The notes: generated from the letters alone by a model not told the origin. DNA of 41,936 nucleotides from Alphaproteobacteria bacterium RIFCSPLOWO2_01_FULL_40_26 (GCA_001767955.1 MEMO01000011.1:1-41936), one strand, 5' to 3'; numbered from the stretch's first letter, positions 11,301-21,118 are shown. Translations and numbers: made by a program.

Positions 11301-11411
11301 AATATTACCCCTCACCCCAACCCTCTCCCACAAGGGGAGAGGGAGTAGCGCCGAATTCGGACTAACTCCCTCTCCCCTTGTGGGAGAGGGTTGGGGTGAG
11401 GGGTAAATATT
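11301..11411. repeat. Inverted repeat E (AATATTACCCCTCACCCCAACCCTCTCCCACAAGGGGAGAGGGA ... reverse complement)
   Basis: Near-perfect arms on both sides of a short spacer; preceded by two extra TTACCCCTCAC copies. Confidence 0.92.
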
Positions 11412-11448
11412 GTAAAGAAAAACTTCTATATTTCTCATTTTTTAAATC

Positions 11449-12927
11449 ATGACAAAAACTATCACAATCGCCTATGGCGATGGCATCGGACCAGAAATCA
11501 TGAACAGCGCTTTGGAAATTTTATGCGCTGCAAAAGCCAATCTGCAATTTGATGTCATAGAAGTTGGGGAAAACATTTACGAAAAAGGTTTTACCTCCGG
11601 CTTAATGCCATCAGCCTGGGAAAGTCTGAACAACACGCGTATTTTGTTAAAAGCTCCAATTACAACCCCGCAAGGAGGTGGCTATAAAAGCCTCAATGTG
11701 ACATTGCGCAAAAAACTCGGACTTTTCGCCAATATCAGACCAGTCTCTTCTTTTTACCCTTTCATTGCCACCAAATTTCCGCAAATGGATGTGGTGATTA
11801 TTCGCGAAAATGAAGAAGATCTTTATGCCGGAATTGAATATCGCCAAACCGATCAAACCTACCAATGCCTGAAATTAGTGACTCGCGAAGGCTGTGAAAA
11901 AATTATCCGTTTTGCTTTCGAACATGCGCTTGCTAATAGTCGCAAAAAAATCAGCTGCTTTTCCAAAGACAATATCATGAAAATGACCGACGGTCTTTTT
12001 CACAAAACTTTTGATGAAATCGCTAAAGAATATCCTGAAATCAAAACAGATCATTACATCGTTGACATAGGCGCTGCAAGGCTTGCCGCCCGACCAGAAA
12101 TTTTTGATGTCATCGTAACGATGAATCTTTACGGCGATATAATTTCTGACATTGCTGCCGAAATTTCCGGCTCGGTTGGTCTTGCTGGTTCGGCAAATAT
12201 CGGCACAGATTATGCCATGTTTGAAGCAATTCATGGCTCCGCTCCGGATATTGCCGGACAAAACATCGCCAATCCATGCGGCTTAATTCAGGCATCGGTG
12301 ATGATGCTAAACCATATCGGACAAAACGAAACCGCAGCAAAAATCAGAAATGCCATTTACAAAACCATCGAAGATGGCATGCACACAACAGACATCTACA
12401 ATGAACAAACCAGCAAGAAAAAACTCGGCACAAAAGAATTCACCGCAGCAGTAATTGCAAGACTCGGACAAAAACCAGAAAAATTACCGGAATTAGTCAA
12501 CAGTAAAAAATCATCAATCAACAACGGACAAATTCCCGAAGCACGAAGCACACTGAAACAAGTTCAGCACAGACTGCACGAAGCACAAAAATCCCTAACC
12601 GGCTTCGATCTTTTCATAGATTGGCAAAAAGAATTTGACGATCTGCTTGCGCTTCTAAAAACTTTTGAGAATGAAAAACTTGCAATCAAAACCATCAGCG
12701 CCAAAGGCCTGATACTCTGGCCTCTCATTGATAAACACATGATGCCAAATTACGCAAAAGGACTGACAATGTTAAGATTCATCGGCAAAAATGATCAACC
12801 AATCACCCATCAAGACATCATTGACATGCTTTCATATCTCAATGAAAAAAATATTGATTTCGTGAAGTATGAAGGTTTGTATTCATTCGACGGCCAGCCA
12901 TCTTATAGTTCAGGACAAGGAGAATAA
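11449..12927 (+). CDS. icd: Isocitrate dehydrogenase (long Rickettsia/Thermus-type)
   Basis: ITIAYGDGIGPEIM, APITTPQGGGYKSLNVTLRK, IRENEEDLYAGIEYRQT, NLYGDIISDIAAEISGSVGLAGSANIG; C-terminal extension. Confidence 0.95.
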   Translation: MTKTITIAYGDGIGPEIMNSALEILCAAKANLQFDVIEVGENIYEKGFTSGLMPSAWESLNNTRILLKAPITTPQGGGYKSLNVTLRKKLGLFANIRPVSSFYPFIATKFPQMDVVIIRENEEDLYAGIEYRQTDQTYQCLKLVTREGCEKIIRFAFEHALANSRKKISCFSKDNIMKMTDGLFHKTFDEIAKEYPEIKTDHYIVDIGAARLAARPEIFDVIVTMNLYGDIISDIAAEISGSVGLAGSANIGTDYAMFEAIHGSAPDIAGQNIANPCGLIQASVMMLNHIGQNETAAKIRNAIYKTIEDGMHTTDIYNEQTSKKKLGTKEFTAAVIARLGQKPEKLPELVNSKKSSINNGQIPEARSTLKQVQHRLHEAQKSLTGFDLFIDWQKEFDDLLALLKTFENEKLAIKTISAKGLILWPLIDKHMMPNYAKGLTMLRFIGKNDQPITHQDIIDMLSYLNEKNIDFVKYEGLYSFDGQPSYSSGQGE

Positions 12928-14192
12928 TGAATCGCGCAAAATTCATCGAAACAATCGAAAAAACTTTTTTAAGTCCGGATTTTTATTGGCAGTCAATAGC
13001 GCTGATACTCTGTTTTATTTTCTCATATCTCGCTTACAAAATCTGCCGCCAATTTGTCTTTCCAAAAATTATCTCAACCACATTAAAGAAAAACATCGAA
13101 GTAAATCGCTTGGCAACGCGCTATATTTTGCCTCTACTTTATCCCTTGTTTGCACTGGTTTTTCTAACGCTTGGCCTTGCAATCTATTCCCAATTTTTCA
13201 AGGAAAGCATTATTTTTGCCACCACCCTGAAGCTAATCGCGCTCTTTCTTTTTTTGCGTTTTTTGCGTGTTTCATCCGACAGTAATGTTCTTGCCAATGC
13301 GGCGGGGCTTATTCTGATGCCAGCTTTAATTCTGAATGTTTTTGGCATATTTGATCAAACTATGCTTTATCTTGATTCACTCGATTTCAAAATCGGAAAA
13401 GTACGCATTTCGGTTTATCTGATAATCAAGGCTTTCATCGTTCTGCTTCTGGTTTTCTGGCTTTCGAGCCTGGTAAGTAAAAAAAGCAAATCTTACATAG
13501 ACAGGAGCAAGTCAATCAAATCAAGCACCAAAGGCATCATCAGCAAAGTCATTGATATTCTGATCTACGCCGTTGTTTTCATCATCATCCTCAAAACTTT
13601 CGGCGTCGACATGACAGCGCTTGCGGTAATTGGAGGCGCTGTTGGCGTTGGTATCGGTTTCGGTTTGCAAAAAATCGCCTCTAATTTTATCAGCGGCATA
13701 ATTCTGCTTTTAGAAAAATCAGTGGAAATCGGCGATATTGTTGAGCTCGACAACGGTAATATTTTCGGAACAGTGAAACATTTCGGCGGCCGCTACACTC
13801 TGGTTGAAGCAATCGACGGCAAAGAAATCATGATTCCAAACGAAGATTTCATCATCAGCAAAGTGACCAATTGGACCTATTCCAACAACCGTGCCCGCGT
13901 TGAAATAAATATGGGCGTTGCTTACGAAACCGATCTTGCCAAGGCCAAACAAATCATGCTCGAATGCGCAAAAGAACATCCGCGCTGCTTAAACTATCCC
14001 GAACCAGAATGCTTTGTCATGCAATTCGGCGAATATGACATCAAACTCACTCTCTATTTCTGGATCAGCGATATAGTCGAAGGCCGCTTCGGCCCAAGAA
14101 GCGATGTTTACATGAGCGTGTGGCAAAAATTTAAGGAAAACGACATCCATGTTCCGGTTCCGCAAAGAGAAATGATGATAATTGAAAAATGA
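12927..14192 (+). CDS. Mechanosensitive ion channel MscS family protein
   Basis: ALAVIGGAVGVGIGFGLQKIASNFISGIILLLEKSVEIGDIVELDN and downstream beta domain with IMIPNEDFIISKVTNWT. Confidence 0.93.
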   Translation: MNRAKFIETIEKTFLSPDFYWQSIALILCFIFSYLAYKICRQFVFPKIISTTLKKNIEVNRLATRYILPLLYPLFALVFLTLGLAIYSQFFKESIIFATTLKLIALFLFLRFLRVSSDSNVLANAAGLILMPALILNVFGIFDQTMLYLDSLDFKIGKVRISVYLIIKAFIVLLLVFWLSSLVSKKSKSYIDRSKSIKSSTKGIISKVIDILIYAVVFIIILKTFGVDMTALAVIGGAVGVGIGFGLQKIASNFISGIILLLEKSVEIGDIVELDNGNIFGTVKHFGGRYTLVEAIDGKEIMIPNEDFIISKVTNWTYSNNRARVEINMGVAYETDLAKAKQIMLECAKEHPRCLNYPEPECFVMQFGEYDIKLTLYFWISDIVEGRFGPRSDVYMSVWQKFKENDIHVPVPQREMMIIEK

Positions 14193-15876
14193 CATGACTT
14201 ACGCACCAATAGCGCTCTTTGTCTATAACCGCCTCAACCATACCAAACAAACAATTGCGGCACTACAACAAAATTCTCTTTCAGCACAAAGCGAGATTTT
14301 TATTTTTTGTGATGATGCAAAAAACAATGCCGGAAAAACAGCGGTACAAGCGGTTCGAGACTATATCAAAACAATTTCCGGTTTCAAAAAAATCACCATT
14401 ATCGAAAGAGAAAAAAATTTTGGATTAGCACAATCAATCATCAGCGGTATTAGCGAAATCATCGAAAAATTCGGCCATATCATCGTGCTTGAAGATGACA
14501 TGATCACCTCACCACATTTTCTTGAATTCATGAATGAGGCTCTTGAGCTCTACAAGAATGAGGAAAAAATTATCAGCATTCATGGCTACATCTATCCGAC
14601 AAAAAAACCATTGCCCGAAACTTTTTTCCTGCGTGGTGCTGATTGCTGGGGATTTGCTACATGGAAGCATGGCTGGAGTTTATTCGAAAAAAACGGCAGC
14701 AAACTTTTGACTGAATTGCGCCAAAAAAATCTCACCAAAAAATTCGATTTTGACGGCGCTTATCCTTACACGCGCATGCTTGAAGATCAAGTTGCCGGCT
14801 ACAATAATTCATGGGCAATCAGGTGGTATGCTTCAGCATTTTTGGCAGAAAAACTCACACTTTATCCGGGAAAATCCTTGATACAAAATATTGGTACCGA
14901 CGGCTCCGGCACTCATTGCGCTAATATGTCAGAATTTAACCTTCCTCCGAGTCGGGAAAAAATTACACTGAAAAAAACTTCCATCGCTGAAAGTTTAAAA
15001 GCACGAGAAGAAATTAAAAAATTCTTCAAACCAAGAAAAAATCTCTTCAAAAAAATTGCCCATAAAATTCAAAAAAAACTGATAAAACACCAAAAAAAGA
15101 AGGAAAAATACGGCTGGTTTTCAACTAACTTGAGCTGGCCTGAGGCCAAGAAAATAACCGCTGGATATGATGATGCAAAAATCCTCGAAAAATGCCGCCA
15201 CGCTCTTCTCAAAGTTAAAAACGGCGAAGCAGTTTTTGAGCGCGATTCAGTAATTTTTGACAAGATAGAATATTCATGGTCATCACTTTGCGGCCTGCTG
15301 CTTGTCGCGGCAAAAAATGGTGGAAAGCTTGATGTGATTGACTTCGGCGGTTCACTTGGCAGCAGTTTTTTTCAAAACAGAAAATTTCTTTCGCAACTCA
15401 ATTACGTGCGCTGGAACATAGTTGAGCAGGAAAATTTTGTTGATTGCGGCAAAAAATACTTTGCTGATGAACAACTCAAATTTTATCACACCATCGAAGA
15501 TTGTCTGCGGGAGAACAAGCCGACAGTTCTGCTGCTTTCCAACGCTTTGCAATATCTGGAAAAACCTTATGAATTTTTAGAAAAATTAATCAGTTATAAA
15601 TTTGACTATCTCATTTTTGATCTGATCGCCTGCAACAAAGATAACTATGATTTGTTAACCATCCAAAAAGTGTGGCCGGAAGTTTATGAAGCCAGTTATC
15701 CATGCTGGTTTTTCGACAAAAGAAAAATCTTCGAAAAACTACAAAAAAATTATGACATCATCGAAGAATTTTTATCACATTTCGGACAAGAAATTGAAAT
15801 CGATGAGATGAATTTGAAAACAGGTTCTAGAGCAAAGTATTGCGGAGCAATTTTAAAACTGAAAAACAACATATAA
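14182..15876 (+). CDS. Bifunctional protein: N-terminal GT2-like glycosyltransferase fused to a C-terminal TIGR04325-like (LIC12133 family) putative methyltransferase
   Basis: N-term APIALFVYNRLNHTKQTIAAL...ILVLEDDM-like IIVLEDDMITSPHFLEFMNEAL; C-term YGWFSTNLSWPEAKKITAGYDDAKIL...VIDFGGSLGSSFFQNRKFL. Confidence 0.78.
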   Translation: MKNDMTYAPIALFVYNRLNHTKQTIAALQQNSLSAQSEIFIFCDDAKNNAGKTAVQAVRDYIKTISGFKKITIIEREKNFGLAQSIISGISEIIEKFGHIIVLEDDMITSPHFLEFMNEALELYKNEEKIISIHGYIYPTKKPLPETFFLRGADCWGFATWKHGWSLFEKNGSKLLTELRQKNLTKKFDFDGAYPYTRMLEDQVAGYNNSWAIRWYASAFLAEKLTLYPGKSLIQNIGTDGSGTHCANMSEFNLPPSREKITLKKTSIAESLKAREEIKKFFKPRKNLFKKIAHKIQKKLIKHQKKKEKYGWFSTNLSWPEAKKITAGYDDAKILEKCRHALLKVKNGEAVFERDSVIFDKIEYSWSSLCGLLLVAAKNGGKLDVIDFGGSLGSSFFQNRKFLSQLNYVRWNIVEQENFVDCGKKYFADEQLKFYHTIEDCLRENKPTVLLLSNALQYLEKPYEFLEKLISYKFDYLIFDLIACNKDNYDLLTIQKVWPEVYEASYPCWFFDKRKIFEKLQKNYDIIEEFLSHFGQEIEIDEMNLKTGSRAKYCGAILKLKNNI

Positions 15877-15886
15877 TGTCCCTATA

Positions 15887-16612
15887 ATGTCTCTGGCAAA
15901 ACTAATAAAAAAACATGATTTCCAACCAGGATTTTTAGGCATTTTTTTTAATCCTTTTTATCTCACCAGGCGCGCACTTTTCATAAATATCAAATCACTT
16001 TCTCATCACATCTATGGAGAAACTCTTGACGTTGGATGCGGAAAAAAACCATATCAGAACCTATTCTCCTGCAGCTCCTATATTGGTCTCGAATATGACA
16101 CACCACAAAACCGCAAATCAAAAAATGCCGAATTTTTTTACGATGGAAAAAATTTTCCTTTTTCAGATAGCAAATTTGACAGCATAATTTGCAATGAAGT
16201 GCTTGAGCATGTTTTTAATCCTGATGAATTTCTTTCTGAAATAATCCGCGTTTTAAAGCCGAACGGCAAAATGTTAATGACAGTTCCTTTTGTGTGGGAC
16301 GAGCATGAACAACCTCATGATTATGCCAGATATTCCTCTTTTGGCCTTAAATATCTTCTCGAAAAAAACAGTTTTGAAATTCTTGAACAAAGGAAATCTG
16401 TTGATGATATCGCGGCAATTTTTCAACTGATCAATGCCTACATCTACAAAAAAATAATCGGAAAAAGCGTTAGGCCAAATAGGCTGAAACGCATTGTAAT
16501 TCGTCTACTCTGCTCAATTTTCAATATTCTTGGAATTATTTTTGGAATTGCCTTGCCAAAAAATAACGATCTCTATTTGGACAACATCATCATCGCAAAA
16601 AAGAATGGTTAA
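15887..16612 (+). CDS. Class I SAM-dependent methyltransferase
   Basis: LDVGCGKKPYQNLF, ICNEVLEHVFNPDEFLSEIIRVLKPNGKMLMTVPF. Confidence 0.88.
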   Translation: MSLAKLIKKHDFQPGFLGIFFNPFYLTRRALFINIKSLSHHIYGETLDVGCGKKPYQNLFSCSSYIGLEYDTPQNRKSKNAEFFYDGKNFPFSDSKFDSIICNEVLEHVFNPDEFLSEIIRVLKPNGKMLMTVPFVWDEHEQPHDYARYSSFGLKYLLEKNSFEILEQRKSVDDIAAIFQLINAYIYKKIIGKSVRPNRLKRIVIRLLCSIFNILGIIFGIALPKNNDLYLDNIIIAKKNG

Positions 16613-17525
16613 TTTTTGCACGTTATTTGACTCAAACTATATGTCTTATGGCCTCACCATGTATGAGTCGCTGAAAAAAAATTGTACTGATTTTCATCTC
16701 TATATTTTTGCCTTCGATGATAAAGCCTGTGAAGACCTGAAAAACCTGGCTCTAAAGCATACAACAATAATTTCTTTACAAGAATTTGAAGATGAAGAAT
16801 TACTCAAAATTAAACCAGGCAGAAGCAAAGGTGAATATTGCTGGACTTGCACACCATCAACAATTCTTTATGTTTTAAAAAACTTTGCCGCACCAAGCTG
16901 CACCTATCTTGATGCTGATCTATATTTTTTTTCTGATCCAAAAATTCTAATCGAAGAATTGGCAGAAAAATCGGTTTCAATCATTCCGCATCGCTACGAA
17001 GCAAAATATGATCAGAGCAAAATCTCCGGCAAATATTGTGTGCAATTCATGACTTTTAAAAATAATGCACAGGCTATGGAAGTGCTAAAATGGTGGCATA
17101 ACCGTTGTATTGAGTGGTGCTTTGCTGAACCAGAAAACGGTAAATTCGGCGATCAAAAATATCTTGATGATTGGCTTACACGTTTTGACTGCGTAAAGGA
17201 ATTACAAAATCTCGGCGGCGGCGTTGCGCCGTGGAATGTTTTGCAATATAATTTTTTTACCAAAAATGATAAAATTTTCGGCGTTGAAAAAAAATCCGGA
17301 AAAAAATTTGAACTGATTTTTTTTCACTTTCATGGATTTAAAATTTTGGATGAAAAAACTATCAGCCTTACAGGATCATACAAAATCACGACCAGGGTCA
17401 GAAATTTAATTTACAAAAAATACACCGAATCAATGCTCAACAAAAAATTCAAAAAATCTTTCCGGCAAATTTTCCCCCATCGCAAAAACAATAAAATCAA
17501 TATTGCGGCAATATGGCCTACTTAA
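16605..17525 (+). CDS. Nucleotide-diphospho-sugar (GT8-like) glycosyltransferase; start taken at ATG 16605
   Basis: MVNFCTLFDSNYMSYGLTMYESL, CTYLDADLYFFSDP (DxD). Confidence 0.72.
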   Translation: MVNFCTLFDSNYMSYGLTMYESLKKNCTDFHLYIFAFDDKACEDLKNLALKHTTIISLQEFEDEELLKIKPGRSKGEYCWTCTPSTILYVLKNFAAPSCTYLDADLYFFSDPKILIEELAEKSVSIIPHRYEAKYDQSKISGKYCVQFMTFKNNAQAMEVLKWWHNRCIEWCFAEPENGKFGDQKYLDDWLTRFDCVKELQNLGGGVAPWNVLQYNFFTKNDKIFGVEKKSGKKFELIFFHFHGFKILDEKTISLTGSYKITTRVRNLIYKKYTESMLNKKFKKSFRQIFPHRKNNKINIAAIWPT

Positions 17526-17878
17526 TCGAACTAAAAACCATCACTGATAATCGCGGCAGTCTTACATTTGTTGAAGACCGGCAATTGCCACTCAAAATCA
17601 AAAGAAGTTTTTATATTCATGGAGTCAAGAAAGGCGAGGTTCGCGGCCAGCACCGCCACAAAAAAGCAATTCAGGCAATGATCTGTCTGCAAGGCAGTTG
17701 CAAAGTTTACAATAATGACGGCAAAAAGGAGGAATGGTTCATTTTGGACAACCCGTCAAAATGCCTGATTCTTGAACCGCAAGATTGGCACTACATGGAA
17801 GAGTTTAGCGATCATACTGTTGTCAATGTGCTGTCTTCGGAATATTTTGATCCAAAGGATTATATCTATGAGCCTTAG
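17513..17878 (+). CDS. FdtA/QdtA-like dTDP-sugar 3,4-ketoisomerase (cupin)
   Basis: [59 protein letters not shown]. Confidence 0.87.
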   Translation: MAYLIELKTITDNRGSLTFVEDRQLPLKIKRSFYIHGVKKGEVRGQHRHKKAIQAMICLQGSCKVYNNDGKKEEWFILDNPSKCLILEPQDWHYMEEFSDHTVVNVLSSEYFDPKDYIYEP

Positions 17879-18960
17879 AACCTATTCATCACCTCACAAA
17901 CCCTCTCTACATCCTCCTTTGTATGAAAATATGAAATTGGCAGGCTTAAAGTTGTGGCGTGAATTTCTTCGGAAATCGGACATGGTTGATTTGATAAAAT
18001 TTCTGCCATCGCTTTTTGTTTATTGGGTGAAAGCGGATAGTGAATTTCGGTTTTAATTCCATGATCGAGCAAAAATTGTTTCAGCAAATTCCGCTGCGGA
18101 TGACGAATGTTAAAAATGTGAAAAACATCAAAATAATCCGGATGCCGCACTGGCTTGATGAAATCGCTCTTTAGATTTTCAAAATAAATTTTTGCCAATT
18201 TGTTTTTATGTTCATTGATTGCGAAAAGCTTGCTTAATTTTATCGAAAGAAAACCGGCCTGAACCTCATCAAGCCTTGAGTTATAGCCAATCAGCTCATT
18301 GTAATATTTCACTTTTGAACCGTAATTGCGCAGAGTTTTTATTTTTTCGACAAGTTTTTCATGATCTGTGACAATTGCTCCGGCATCGCCCAAAGCGCCA
18401 AGATTTTTGGTTGGATAAAAACTAAACGCACCGAAATCGCCAAAAGTTCCAGCCATTTTACCGCGATATTTTGCGCCATGCGCCTGCGCTGAATCTTCAA
18501 TCAATTTCAAATTATTTTTGCGGCATAAATCCATAATTGGCGCCATTTCGCAGCATTTTCCATAAAGATGAACAACGATGATAGCGCAGGTTTTGTTGGT
18601 AATTTTTTCGGCGATTTTGTTTGGATTTATGTTGTAAGTTTTGATATCAGGCTCGACTAAAACCGGCTTCAAACCATTTTGTAAAATTGCCAGAATCGTT
18701 GCAATGTAAGTGTTTGACGGAACAATCACCTCATCACCTTTTTCAAACTCAAAAGCGGCAAGCGATAAAATCAGCGCGTCCAGACCGGAAGCCACTCCAA
18801 TACAATATTTTGCGCCACAAAATCCGGCAAATTCATTTTCAAATTTTTCCACATTTTTGCCAAGAATATACCAGCCGGAATCGAGTGTTGCAGCAAAGGA
18901 TTTTTTATATTCTGCAAAAAATGGCTGATTGAGACGGGCAAGATTTTCGTATTCGATCAT
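17875..18960 (-). CDS. DegT/DnrJ/EryC1 (FdtB-like) PLP sugar aminotransferase; start taken at ATG 18960
   Basis: [76 protein letters not shown]. Confidence 0.93.
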   Translation of the reverse strand: MIEYENLARLNQPFFAEYKKSFAATLDSGWYILGKNVEKFENEFAGFCGAKYCIGVASGLDALILSLAAFEFEKGDEVIVPSNTYIATILAILQNGLKPVLVEPDIKTYNINPNKIAEKITNKTCAIIVVHLYGKCCEMAPIMDLCRKNNLKLIEDSAQAHGAKYRGKMAGTFGDFGAFSFYPTKNLGALGDAGAIVTDHEKLVEKIKTLRNYGSKVKYYNELIGYNSRLDEVQAGFLSIKLSKLFAINEHKNKLAKIYFENLKSDFIKPVRHPDYFDVFHIFNIRHPQRNLLKQFLLDHGIKTEIHYPLSPNKQKAMAEILSNQPCPISEEIHATTLSLPISYFHTKEDVERVCEVMNRF

Positions 18961-18963
18961 TTT

Positions 18964-19125
18964 AGACACTGTTAGCTAATTATTTTTTTTGGGATTTTTT
19001 GCTAATTTTTAGCGACTTTTTTGAAGAATTTTGAAGCTGTATTAGACATACTGCGAAAAATTCTTCAAAAAAATGAGCAAAAATTAGCGGAAAAGCACGG
19101 AAAAAATAATTAGCTAACAGTGTCT
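18964..19125. repeat. 162-bp palindromic element A-prime (ends AGACACTGTTAGCTAATTA / TAATTAGCTAACAGTGTCT, flanked T...A)
   Basis: Long inverted repeat between rmlA and degT; same length and central core as A2 and A3, different arms. Confidence 0.93.
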
Positions 19126-20150
19126 ATTATCCGCTCCAGATAAGCGCGATACGGCGAACCTTTTTTAAATTTTTCGATCAAGGAAATAAATTTTGCTTTG
19201 TCTATAAAACCCTTGCGCAAGGCCATTTCCTCAATGCAGGCAATTTTCAGGCCTTGTCGCTTTTCAATAGTGTGAATGAATTGTGAGGCTTCCAAAAGAG
19301 AATCGGGCGTGCCGGCATCAAGCCAGGCAAATCCGCGTTTTAAATTTATCACTCCTAACCTGCACTCTTTGAAATAGGCATTGTTGACATCGGTAATTTC
19401 AAGTTCGCCACGCGCTGATGGTTTGATTTTTTTGGTGATTTCAATCACGTCCGAATTGTAAATATAGAGACCAGTGACCGCCCAATTTGATTTGGGATTT
19501 TTTGGTTTTTCCTCGATTGAAATAATTCTTTCTTCATTGTCGTTGAATTCGATGACGCCATATCTTTCAGGATCGGAAACGTGATAGGCAAAAATAAAAG
19601 CGCCGAGTTTTTTTGTCTCAAGATCGGAAATTTTTTGCTGCAGATTTTCCTGACTTATCTCCGCTCCGTAAAAAATATTATCACCCAAAATCAGGCAAAC
19701 ATTGCTTGTGCCGATAAATTTTTCCCCGATTAAAAAACTTTCCGCAATGCCTCTCGGCTCCTCCTGAATGGCGTAGGAAATCACGATTCCATAATCTTTG
19801 CCATCGCCTAAAAATTTTTTGATATTTGGAATATCCTGCCTGGTTGAAATAATTAGAATTTCTCTAATACCAAGATTCATCAGGGTTGCCAAGGGATAAC
19901 AAATCATCGGCTTGTCATAAACCGGCAATAATTGCTTGCTGATAGTGTTGGTTAAAGGTGCAAGTCTGGTGCCATTTCCGCCGGCAAGAATAATTCCTTT
20001 CAGAACCTGTCCCATATCTCGCTGCGGCAAGTCGGAAATAGCGGATTCACGAGCGCCGCAGCGCAGTGTATTCGACATAGTGAGCAGCGGAAGCGCAGGG
20101 AATTCGCTATTTACGGCCGCTGCAGGTAGAGATATGGGATAGGTTCTCAT
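19110..20150 (-). CDS. rmlA: Glucose-1-phosphate thymidylyltransferase (RmlA), with a 49-codon palindromic-element insertion directly after its start codon
   Basis: KGIILAGGNGTRLAPLTNTISKQLLPVYDKPMICYPL, EEPRGIAESFLIG, LGDNIFYG; last residues DTVS plus stop come from element A-prime. Confidence 0.93.
   Translation of the reverse strand: MRTYPISLPAAAVNSEFPALPLLTMSNTLRCGARESAISDLPQRDMGQVLKGIILAGGNGTRLAPLTNTISKQLLPVYDKPMICYPLATLMNLGIREILIISTRQDIPNIKKFLGDGKDYGIVISYAIQEEPRGIAESFLIGEKFIGTSNVCLILGDNIFYGAEISQENLQQKISDLETKKLGAFIFAYHVSDPERYGVIEFNDNEERIISIEEKPKNPKSNWAVTGLYIYNSDVIEITKKIKPSARGELEITDVNNAYFKECRLGVINLKRGFAWLDAGTPDSLLEASQFIHTIEKRQGLKIACIEEMALRKGFIDKAKFISLIEKFKKGSPYRAYLERIIDTVS
20003..20146. 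mobile_element. 144-bp palindromic MITE-like element B1 with TCA (TNA) direct repeats (20000-20002 and 20147-20149)
   Basis: Ends GAACCTGTCCCATATCTC / GAGATATGGGATAGGTTC; removal restores rmlA start ATG AAA GGA ATT. Confidence 0.88.
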
Positions 20151-21118
20151 AAAATCATCGTTCCCGCACCAGATTCAGTGAAAATTTCCATAAGCATAAT
20201 GTTATCAATTGCGCCATTGAGGATGTGAGCATAGCTGACATTGCTTTCGAGAGCATTGATGCAGGTTTCAATTTTTGGAATCATGCCACCGGTGATTACG
20301 CCATCATATATCATCTGCCTTGCAGTTGCGATATTGAGATGACTAACCAACTCACCATTTGGTAACATCACGCCATCAACATCAGAAAGAATTATCAACT
20401 TTGAAGCCTGCAATGCAGATGCAATTGCGCCAGCAGCGGTATCGGCGTTGATGTTGTAAGTTTCACCGCCATCACCAATGCCAATCGGCGCAATGACTGG
20501 GATGATGTCAGAATCTTCAAAAACGGTGAGTAGTTCTGGATCGACGCGATATGGCTCGCCAACGAAGCCAAGATTGAGAATTTTTTCGATATTGGAATCG
20601 GGATCTTTTTTGGTTTTGGCAACTTTTTTAGCACGAATCAGATTTCCATCCTTGCCGCAAATTCCAATGGCACAACCACCGGCATTGTTGATTTCCTTAA
20701 CGATCATTTTGTTTATCGATCCAGCCAAAACCATCTCCACAACTTCTACCGTATCAGCATCTGTAACACGCAAGCCATCAACAAAATTCGATTTGATATT
20801 GAGCTTGGCAAGCATTTGACCAATTTGTGGACCGCCGCCGTGAACCACGATAGGATTGATTCCAACCTGCTTTAACAAAACCACATTTTTGGCAAAATTT
20901 TTGAGATTGGTATCACCACCCATCGCTGATCCACCAAATTTTATCACGAAAGTTTCGCCAGCAAATTTTCGCATATACGGCAAAGCTTCGCACAATATTT
21001 CAGCCTTGCGCGACCATTCCTGACGGCTTTTTTCTTTCTGCAAAGCGATATGATCAATGGGCGTTACCTCGCCTTCCTTTTTTTTCTTGCTATCATTGAA
21101 GCTTAAAATGTTGGTCAT
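20147..21118 (-). CDS. argB: Acetylglutamate kinase
   Basis: FVIKFGGSAMGG, VHGGGPQIGQML, ADTAAGAIASALQASKLIILSDVDGVM, GGMIPKIETC. Confidence 0.95.
   Translation of the reverse strand: MTNILSFNDSKKKKEGEVTPIDHIALQKEKSRQEWSRKAEILCEALPYMRKFAGETFVIKFGGSAMGGDTNLKNFAKNVVLLKQVGINPIVVHGGGPQIGQMLAKLNIKSNFVDGLRVTDADTVEVVEMVLAGSINKMIVKEINNAGGCAIGICGKDGNLIRAKKVAKTKKDPDSNIEKILNLGFVGEPYRVDPELLTVFEDSDIIPVIAPIGIGDGGETYNINADTAAGAIASALQASKLIILSDVDGVMLPNGELVSHLNIATARQMIYDGVITGGMIPKIETCINALESNVSYAHILNGAIDNIMLMEIFTESGAGTMIL

Noticed and set aside
11875-12261. 128-aa minus-strand ORF inside icd
   Set aside because: Shadow ORF opposite a well-supported isocitrate dehydrogenase; no recognisable domain.
16530-16604. 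Extended start of the GT8-like ORF
   Set aside because: The first 25 codons overlap the preceding methyltransferase out of frame; the family-like N-terminus starts at MVNFCTLFDSNY (16605).
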